Shown here: piece by piece, positions 58,136 through 64,000 of the stretch
Position numbering within the stretch: position 1 is the stretch's first letter
Layout of the letters: the number at the start of each line of letters is the position of its first letter
NCBI RefSeq assembly: GCF_009873495.1
Contig: NZ_CP046706.1
Coordinates: 1 to 64,000, forward strand
DNA length: 64,000 bases
Direction: 5' to 3'
Origin: Nostoc sp. ATCC 53789
Lineage (GTDB): Bacteria > Cyanobacteriota > Cyanobacteriia > Cyanobacteriales > Nostocaceae
Position numbers and translations under genes: made by a program
Notes under the pieces: model-generated
The model's database searches: none
Told to the model about the DNA's origin: nothing
The model's input: only the letters and a program-made list of their open reading frames with translations

Positions 58136-59146
58136 ATGATGGCTAAACCATCTTCTAGGCGTAAAAAAGCCACCTCTGCCGCAGAGATAAATTCAAAATC
58201 ACTTAGTAACTCTGCAAATGAAGATATCTCTGTTGAGGAAAATCCAGCTACAGCAACAATTACGGTTAGTGCTGTTGAAGTAGAGGAATTGACAGAGGAA
58301 GAACAACGTGATCGCTTACACTTGGAAAGAAAAGTGGAGAAAGCGGTTTTTGAAGCAGGGAAGGCGCTGATGGAATTGCGCGATCGCAGGCTCTACCGTT
58401 CCACCCATAGCACTTTTGAGGAGTATTGCAAGGACAGGTTTGGATTTCAACGTCGTCATCCTTACAGATTAATCGAAGCTTCTGCTGTGTTTGATAATCT
58501 GATGAAAATGTGTCCCAATGGGACACAAACTGAAACTGAAGCTGAATCAAGCGATGCGGAAATTTATTCCAGTGGGACACAAACAGAAAATGACCAAATG
58601 TGTCCCATTGGGACACAAATTTTGCCCACGAGTGAACGCCAGGTTAGACCAATAACAAAACTGGAACCTCAACAGCAATGGGAAGTATGGCAGACGGCAG
58701 TGGAAGAAGCCGGAGGTAAAGTACCATCTGCTAGAGTTGTAGGCGATGTAGTACAACGGATCATGGAGCGTACCAAAGCACCAAATCCTTATCGTATTGG
58801 GGAAGTCTGCCAAATCATTGCCAAAGATAATCCTGATTTACGAGGAAAAGGCGGGAATTGGTGCATCATCAACCATGTAGGCGAATTCAGTTGCACAGTC
58901 GCAATGTGGGATGGAGAATACACTGTCAGAATCGATCACTTGAAGCCACTAAATTACTTGGAGTCGGAATGTGAGCAGATGCAGCACATTAGCGATCGCA
59001 TCAGTAGGTTACGGGAAAACGAGAACTTGGAAGATGCCCCAAGTGCTATGTTGAAGTACCTGGGGGAGTTGAAGCGACCGTATTTGACTGCGGTGGAGGA
59101 GAAACTGTTGGGTTTGATTGAGCAGGAATATAGGATTATAGATTAA
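58136..59146 (+). CDS. Plasmid-type DNA-binding-like protein with parS-like palindromes in its own gene
   Basis: 336 residues. A long Ser/Glu-rich leader precedes a helical domain around 62-120 (RLYRSTHSTFEEYCKDRFG, FQRRHPYRLIEASAVFDNL) of the type found in cyanobacterial plasmid maintenance proteins. A repetitive linker carries CPNGTQ, SSGTQ and CPIGTQ. The C-terminal 110 residues (EVCQIIAKDNPDLRGKGGNW... ...YLTAVEEKLLGLI) recur in 59786-60124. AAAGGGGTGG precedes the start. A partition- or replication-control role is inference. Confidence 0.75.
   Translation: MMAKPSSRRKKATSAAEINSKSLSNSANEDISVEENPATATITVSAVEVEELTEEEQRDRLHLERKVEKAVFEAGKALMELRDRRLYRSTHSTFEEYCKDRFGFQRRHPYRLIEASAVFDNLMKMCPNGTQTETEAESSDAEIYSSGTQTENDQMCPIGTQILPTSERQVRPITKLEPQQQWEVWQTAVEEAGGKVPSARVVGDVVQRIMERTKAPNPYRIGEVCQIIAKDNPDLRGKGGNWCIINHVGEFSCTVAMWDGEYTVRIDHLKPLNYLESECEQMQHISDRISRLRENENLEDAPSAMLKYLGELKRPYLTAVEEKLLGLIEQEYRIID
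58510..58526. promoter_or_regulatory. 17-bp perfect palindrome 1 inside the gene
   Basis: GTGTCCCA-A-TGGGACAC. It encodes CPNGTQ. Identical half-sites to 58600-58616, 90 bases apart. Confidence 0.7.
58573..58584. promoter_or_regulatory. Half-site of the same palindrome
   Basis: TGGGACACAAAC without the matching left arm, lying between the two perfect palindromes. Confidence 0.5.
58600..58616. promoter_or_regulatory. 17-bp perfect palindrome 2 inside the gene
   Basis: GTGTCCCA-T-TGGGACAC, encoding CPIGTQ. Confidence 0.7.
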
Positions 59147-59192
59147 CCGATGATGAATGTTTCAAGTGATTTAACTAAACAAATGTTATGTA

Positions 59193-59789
59193 GTGCAATT
59201 ACTTATGAGAACACTTTCACATCATTTTTTGACAATGGCTTACAACAACGGTTGGGCTAATTATCGTTTGTTAAAAGCTTGTAGTTGTTTGAGCCAAGCA
59301 GAGTTTGTTGCAACAAGAACAAGTTTCTTTCCTTCAATTAAAGCGACACTGAATCATGTATTGACTGTAGATTGGTATTATATTGATGCTTTGGAGCGCA
59401 GCATTAATAACAGACAGCCAAATAGCGAAGCCGAGAAATTTTTTGAGCCAGAAGAGCCTTTTGAGATATGTACAAAGTTACAACAAGCACAACATGAAGC
59501 TGACAAGCGTTTAATTGGAGTCACTAAATATCTAACAGATGCAATAATTGATAATCCAGTTGCCATCCCTCGACGCAGTGGGATTCATACCGAACAAATT
59601 TCACGACTTCTTGCCCACCTTTTTCAGCATCAGATTCATCATCGTGGGCAGGTACATGCGATGCTAGCCGGAACGCAAGTAAAACCACCACAACTTGATG
59701 AGTTCTTTTGTGCCAATGAAGCAGCTTTGCGAGAAGAGGACTTAAGAGAGCTTGGTTTTTCCGAACAAGAAATTTGGGAAAGCAGATGA
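59193..59789 (+). CDS. DinB-family metalloenzyme-like protein
   Basis: 198 residues. HFLTMAYNNGWANYRLLKACS opens a DinB/YfiT four-helix bundle; metal-ligand-type histidines are in FPSIKATLNHVLTVDWYYID near 55 and HLFQHQIHHRGQVHAMLAG near 148-158. Members are thiol S-transferase-like or stress proteins; the substrate is unknown. The gene overlaps the following fragment by ATGA and lies between two homologous stretches, so it looks inserted. The first ATG of the frame is 59193; MRTLSHHFLT (ATG 59205) is also possible. Confidence 0.87.
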   Translation: MQLLMRTLSHHFLTMAYNNGWANYRLLKACSCLSQAEFVATRTSFFPSIKATLNHVLTVDWYYIDALERSINNRQPNSEAEKFFEPEEPFEICTKLQQAQHEADKRLIGVTKYLTDAIIDNPVAIPRRSGIHTEQISRLLAHLFQHQIHHRGQVHAMLAGTQVKPPQLDEFFCANEAALREEDLRELGFSEQEIWESR

Positions 59790-60124
59790 CCCTATGCCAA
59801 ATCCTAGCCAAGGATAATTCTGAACTCAAGGGGAAAGGCGGCTGTTGGGACATCGTTAATCAGGTGAATGATTTTAGTTGCACTGTCAAAAGCTGGGATG
59901 GCGAGTACACCATTGCTTTGCAGCACCTCAAATCTTACAATTACCTGCCTGCCGAATGTCAGCAGATGCAGGTGATTTGCGATCGCCTGGGTCTGGTGTA
60001 CTCTAGTGCGCTCGAAGAATCTGTGCAGAGTTTTTTGGAGTCGTTGGGGAAGCTGAAGCGGGCTTATTTGACAGATTTGGAAGAGAAAGTGTTGAGTGTT
60101 TTGGAGTCGGAATTTAGCGACTAA
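59786..60124 (+). CDS. Partial duplicate of the C-terminal domain of the DNA-binding-like protein
   Basis: 112 residues from ATG 59786 (MTLCQILAKDNSELKGKGGC). Aligns over its full length with the last 110 residues of the protein at 58136-59146: GKGG(C/N)W.I.N.V, FSCTV..WDGEYT, YLP/ESECxQMQ, LG.LKR.YLT..EEK. The N-terminal DNA-binding part is absent. It may express a truncated domain via the ATGA overlap with dinB, or be a relic. Confidence 0.75.
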   Translation: MTLCQILAKDNSELKGKGGCWDIVNQVNDFSCTVKSWDGEYTIALQHLKSYNYLPAECQQMQVICDRLGLVYSSALEESVQSFLESLGKLKRAYLTDLEEKVLSVLESEFSD

Positions 60125-60188
60125 GGCAGTATAGTATTATCAATAAACATACTATGACTAACAGTTTCGGAGCGAAGGCAATGTCCTT

Positions 60189-60347
60189 GTGAAGTCATCA
60201 AAGTATATCCCCAAGCGTTTACTGAAGTGCGTTCAGCAGATGGAACAAGAGAAAGCGGAGGTTAGGGATGGTGAAACAATGATTTTGAGGCTGTATTTAC
60301 ACAGAATTACGCTAATCCATCAACAAACTGACGCATGGCTAAGTTAG
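60189..60347 (+). CDS. Small hypothetical protein
   Basis: A GTG-started frame of 52 residues: KSSKYIPKRLLKCVQQMEQE, then RDGETMILRLYLHRITLIHQ and QTDAWLS-stop. The sequence is more protein-like than random and an AAGG lies about ten bases upstream. Not recognised. Confidence 0.4.
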   Translation: MKSSKYIPKRLLKCVQQMEQEKAEVRDGETMILRLYLHRITLIHQQTDAWLS

Positions 60348-60573
60348 CAAAGCTAAATAACGGGTGATTCGGTAAATAACAAAAGTTTTGTATGAGTTTT
60401 TCTTCAGCAAATGATCATGATATATGAAAAATCCAGAAGCAAATTAGTTAAGATTTGCACATTTGATGAAGCTTCTTGGCATTAAAGTGGTAATTTTTAG
60501 AATGCTGGCATTATTTTATTTATAACCCTTACATTTATCTTCTAATAATTATTAGTAAAGCACAACTGACTAT

Positions 60574-62889
60574 ATGAAAAATTATTTTAGGCTGATTTAT
60601 AGTTACAGATTAAAGCTCATAACTCTTACTATCCTTTTTCTAATAACTTTTGTTGCTTTAGTTCATGGACAAACTCCTATACCAACTTCAAACTCAAATT
60701 TTAAAGCCCAGAATGTAAAAAACAAAGCTGTTTTAATACAAGAAATTAAAGACTATGCAGAACGCCATGTAAAGAATGATAAACCAATGGATACAAGTTT
60801 AGTTATAACTTTATATGGAAAAAATCCTTCAGGATTATCAGCTCCAGAAGTAGCCAAAATTTATGAGGATGAGTATGGTAAACAAAAAGACAAAAAAGAT
60901 AATGATATTTTTGAAAAAATTAAGAATGATATCTTTTTTGGTTTAGGATGGGGCATTGGCCTCGTGTTTTGTATTTTGTACTTTTCAAAAGAAATCTTAC
61001 AACAATACTTTAACAATCTAATTGATTTATTAATTAATTTTGTTTATCAAAATGTTTCTGGTCTTCCTGTTTTTTCATATTGGTCACTCCGGCGTTATAA
61101 AGAAGGATTAATTAATAAACATAACACACTCAAGATTTCATTTAGACCAAATAAACCTTTAGATATGAGGAAAGTTTTTGTTCCTCTTCAATTGAATGAA
61201 ACATTAGATAAAAATCCAATTGCAGCCAAAAAAGCAATTAGTAAGTATCCTCGTCTATTGATTACTGGTATTCCTGGTGCAGGGAAATCAGTTTTATTAA
61301 GATATTTAATCTTATCTTGGGCTGAAGGTAAATTAGATCAAAAATTAAATGAAAAAGTACCTGTTATTTTGGATTTACATCGTTTAAATAAACCTAATTT
61401 AAACCAGAAAGATTTACAAGATCAATTGGTTGAAGCTTTTGCTAAAGATGATTTTCCTAATGCTCATAATTTTGTTTCTCAATCGCTAGAAAATGGAACA
61501 TTACTATTATTTTTAGATGGTTTAGATGAAGTTAATAATAATTTACGTCCTCAAGTTATTAAAGAAATTAAGGATTTACTAGATAAATTTGATAAGTGTA
61601 GAGTAGTTATTACTTGCCGAACCGCAGTCTATAATAATGAGTTTGCATCTGAACTTGATCAAACATTAAATCTTATTGATTTTACCGACAAGCAAATACG
61701 TAGTTTCTTAGAAGCGTGGAAAGAGCAAATTCCTCCTGAAAAATCTATAGATCAACTAATACAAACTCTACGAGAACGCCCTCAAATTATGTCTTTGGCT
61801 CGTAATCCTCTATTATTAACTATAATTGCTTATTTGTACACAGATACTCCTTTCGTTTTACCTCATTCGCGTGCTGAATTCTATCAAAAATCAACCGATA
61901 TTTTGTTAGATTTTTGGGATAATGCTAAGAACAATCGAAATCAATATAGAGGAAGTGATAAACGTCGAGTTTTACAATTTTTAGCTCTTTTTATTCAAGA
62001 TAATGCTACTCAAAGTATCACAGATCGCCGTAGCTTAGATTATCCCACCTTATTAGTAGAAATCAAGAGAGTACTACCAACTTTAAACTTAAATGTAGAA
62101 CAAGCTCAAATAATTTTAGAGGAAATTGAACAACGTAGCGGATTATTACTTAAGATTGATGGTGGTGAACGTTATCAATTCGCTCATTTAAGTTTACAAG
62201 AATTTTTTGCTGCTGCTGCTTTATTAGATAAAGGAGATGATTTAGTACAAAAGTTTAGGATAGATCCATTGAATTGGCGAGAAGTAGTTAAACTTTGGTG
62301 TGGTTTAGCACTAAATAGTACAAGTGTAATTCATGCTATCTATCAAAGAGATACACTAACAGCTTTTGAGTGTATAGCAGATGCTCAACAAGTAGAACAA
62401 GGACTTGCAGATGAAATTATTAATAACTTTAAACAACAACTAGAAAAAGTTAATAATGATGAGAATTTTGCCATTGCTTTTGGTGCGGTAGCAGCAGCAG
62501 GTTCTCGTCAAAGAGGAAGGGCTATGTTTGAATTCTTAGAATCAACTTTAAAAACTTCTAATGATTTAGGGCATAAAAAAGCTGCTATTGTTGCTCTATC
62601 AAAGACAAATTTACCTCAAGCAGCAGAAATTTTATTTCAATATTATAAGCAACAAAACTTACCTGAAGCTCATAAAGCATTAATCCGTATGGGAGATTTA
62701 GCGGCATTTTTATTACAATCTTCGGCAGAAAAAGGCGATGAATTAGCTATGCAAGATTTAGTAGAGATTGGTACACCTTATGCTTATGAAATCTTGAAAA
62801 ATATTCAAAATAGTTTTGATCTTAAAATAGCGAAAAAAGCAGCTTTATATTTAACTGAACTAACTAATAAACAAACGTATTTTCAATAA
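60574..62889 (+). CDS. Membrane-anchored NACHT-type STAND NTPase
   Basis: 771 residues. A signal anchor or transmembrane helix is at about 12-33 (LKLITLTILFLITFVALVHG) and a second near 123-144 (FFGLGWGIGLVFCILYFS). The NACHT domain follows: Walker A LLITGIPGAGKSVLLRYL near 227-244, Walker B LLFLDGLDEVNN near 310-321, then LARNPLLLTIIAYLY and FAHLSLQEFFAAAALL. The C-terminus is helical with armadillo/HEAT character (KKAAIVALSKTNLPQAAEIL). The gene is strikingly AT-rich with TTA and AAA codons compared with neighbours. The next gene starts 13 bases later, so the two form a unit. Confidence 0.92.
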   Translation: MKNYFRLIYSYRLKLITLTILFLITFVALVHGQTPIPTSNSNFKAQNVKNKAVLIQEIKDYAERHVKNDKPMDTSLVITLYGKNPSGLSAPEVAKIYEDEYGKQKDKKDNDIFEKIKNDIFFGLGWGIGLVFCILYFSKEILQQYFNNLIDLLINFVYQNVSGLPVFSYWSLRRYKEGLINKHNTLKISFRPNKPLDMRKVFVPLQLNETLDKNPIAAKKAISKYPRLLITGIPGAGKSVLLRYLILSWAEGKLDQKLNEKVPVILDLHRLNKPNLNQKDLQDQLVEAFAKDDFPNAHNFVSQSLENGTLLLFLDGLDEVNNNLRPQVIKEIKDLLDKFDKCRVVITCRTAVYNNEFASELDQTLNLIDFTDKQIRSFLEAWKEQIPPEKSIDQLIQTLRERPQIMSLARNPLLLTIIAYLYTDTPFVLPHSRAEFYQKSTDILLDFWDNAKNNRNQYRGSDKRRVLQFLALFIQDNATQSITDRRSLDYPTLLVEIKRVLPTLNLNVEQAQIILEEIEQRSGLLLKIDGGERYQFAHLSLQEFFAAAALLDKGDDLVQKFRIDPLNWREVVKLWCGLALNSTSVIHAIYQRDTLTAFECIADAQQVEQGLADEIINNFKQQLEKVNNDENFAIAFGAVAAAGSRQRGRAMFEFLESTLKTSNDLGHKKAAIVALSKTNLPQAAEILFQYYKQQNLPEAHKALIRMGDLAAFLLQSSAEKGDELAMQDLVEIGTPYAYEILKNIQNSFDLKIAKKAALYLTELTNKQTYFQ

Positions 62890-62902
62890 TTAAGTAAGAA
62901 TT

Positions 62903-64000
62903 ATGCCTAAACATTATGAGCAATTTCGTTATAGTGACTGGAAGTGGATTGTTGATAACTTTCAACGTGCAGATCAAAGAGAAGATATAGCAAGAGCTGT
63001 ATGGTTAATTACCCAATGTTCTGCTGATGAGATTGTTATGCACAAGAAACTCGATCCTAGAATAGTAATTCCTTTGTGTGCAATTGAGTTTCAAGATGAG
63101 TTTGATTGGCAAAAATTAAAAATATCAAAAAAAGATATAAAGCAAATTGATGAGGAAGATTTTTTAAAATTGCTTAATTATGTTAGCAATAGTACTCGTT
63201 GGAAAACCCTTGTTTTATCTCTGGAATATGATTTACAGCGCGAATTAATTTATCGTTTAAGTAATAGTTATCGTCGTTTAAACCGTAATGATTGGCGTTT
63301 TTATTTTGCTAATTTAGAATATGAATTTACTAGTAGTTGGCACTATCGCTTAATATTAGCATACACTTTTTTGCTTATTGTATTTTGTATTATCACAATG
63401 AATACAATAATTTTAACAAAACATAGTTTTTGGATTTATTCATTTACTGGCTTGGCATTATATATATTAATTGGATTTTGGGTATCTTCATTATTAATTC
63501 CTAAATATTTTATCAAGTTTGGACTCTTTGGTTTTTTTACATTTACTCATGAGCTTTATCAGTTATTAAGCAATAAATTAATAAATTCAGATATTGATCT
63601 TTTTGTCAATAATATAGTAACTGAGGCTGTAATTGGGACTGTAGCTGGTACTCTAATTTTGGGTATGGGTGCCACTGATGCTAAGGGTACATTTATAGTT
63701 GCAGCTACAGTTGCAGCTACGTTTTTAAGCGCAACTATCTTTTCAATTGGGATTGGAGCTTTAATGGGAAAGGTCAGTTGGGGTATGGCTTTAATTATGG
63801 CTGTGACTGGAATTTTAATTTTAGCTGGTGCTGGGATTGTAGCTGGCACTGGGACTGTAGCGGGGGCTAGTACTATTGCTTTGGCTGTAAACGTAGCTGT
63901 TTTTATAGTTGTGGTTGGGGTTGGTGTTGGTGCTGGGGGTGGAGCTGGGATCAGCGTTGGAAATATAAGATTGGGCATGGCTTTATTTTTGGCTGGAGTT
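62903..64000 (+). CDS. Multi-pass membrane protein, partial (runs off the right edge)
   Basis: At least 366 residues, open from ATG 62903 to the last base with no stop. A soluble N-terminal part of about 150 residues (MPKHYEQFRYSDWKWIVDNF) precedes probable helices around 155-175, 183-205 and a Gly/Ala/Val-rich tract from about 270 (GTVAGTLILGMGATDAKGTF, AGAGIVAGTGTVAGASTIAL, VVVGVGVGAGGGAG). It lies 13 bases after the NACHT gene, so it may be the partner or effector it controls, such as a membrane-disrupting protein; that is inference. The AT bias is shared with the NACHT gene. Confidence 0.75.
   Translation, partial: MPKHYEQFRYSDWKWIVDNFQRADQREDIARAVWLITQCSADEIVMHKKLDPRIVIPLCAIEFQDEFDWQKLKISKKDIKQIDEEDFLKLLNYVSNSTRWKTLVLSLEYDLQRELIYRLSNSYRRLNRNDWRFYFANLEYEFTSSWHYRLILAYTFLLIVFCIITMNTIILTKHSFWIYSFTGLALYILIGFWVSSLLIPKYFIKFGLFGFFTFTHELYQLLSNKLINSDIDLFVNNIVTEAVIGTVAGTLILGMGATDAKGTFIVAATVAATFLSATIFSIGIGALMGKVSWGMALIMAVTGILILAGAGIVAGTGTVAGASTIALAVNVAVFIVVVGVGVGAGGGAGISVGNIRLGMALFLAGV

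Overview
Cyanobacterial DNA, most likely a heterocyst-forming Nostocales strain (Nostoc/Anabaena group). The reasons are abundant HIP1 octamers (GCGATCGC), heptanucleotide STRR arrays, an RpaB-like regulator, DUF1392 proteins, and large STAND ATPases with WD40 or pentapeptide repeats. Almost nothing here is housekeeping; the window reads as an accessory or genome-island region with many signs of transfer, duplication and gene decay.

Layout. (1) 25-8850, minus: one giant loading module of a lipo-polyketide or lipopeptide assembly line (FAAL-ACP-KS-AT-DH-cMT-KR-ACP), whose next enzyme should lie off the left edge. (2) 8.9-10.4 kb: a graveyard of nested mobile-element remnants. (3) 10.4-14.2 kb: a small orphan protein, an RpaB-like response regulator, a short-chain dehydrogenase, a sterol-glucosyltransferase-like enzyme and a small protein. 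(4) 15.0-22.1 kb: a P-loop ATPase followed by an 1844-residue NLR-like STAND protein with 14 almost identical WD40 blades. (5) 22.1-24.3 kb: a MITE with perfect 9-bp target duplications and an intact tnpB element with a divergent 60-residue ORF. (6) 24.4-41.8 kb: a composite defence island. A DUF499 ATPase, a DUF1156 adenine methylase and a PLD-SNF2 helicase form a system resembling type 3 BREX without PglZ. Nested inside it are an uncharacterised 567-residue protein with a HEPN-like motif, a Ubl / E2-like / JAB-E1 conjugation operon facing a CapH-CapP-like XRE + ImmA/IrrE pair across palindromic operators, a PIN toxin-antitoxin pair that split or duplicated the 5' end of the methylase gene, and a second toxin-antitoxin pair with a frameshifted toxin. 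(7) 42.0-45.0 kb: a NACHT protein with 29 tandem pentapeptides. (8) 45-60 kb: a plasmid-, ICE- or phage-like maintenance block. It holds DnaB, a replication-type HTH protein, MT-A70 methylase, phage Gp37/Gp68, VVA0879, ASCH, two DUF1392 proteins, a broken C5-methylase carrying an STRR-flanked four-helix-bundle gene, and a DNA-binding-type protein with parS-like palindromes inside its own gene. (9) 60.6-64.0 kb: a membrane-anchored NACHT ATPase followed by a multi-pass membrane protein that runs off the right edge and is open to the last base.

Working together. The central theme is defence. Three different STAND/NACHT sensors, two of them with freshly amplified sensor repeats, surround a restriction-like ATPase/methylase/helicase core that holds a ubiquitin-like module under its own damage-responsive-type switch. 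All functional statements are homology or inference from sequence alone; no database search was run.
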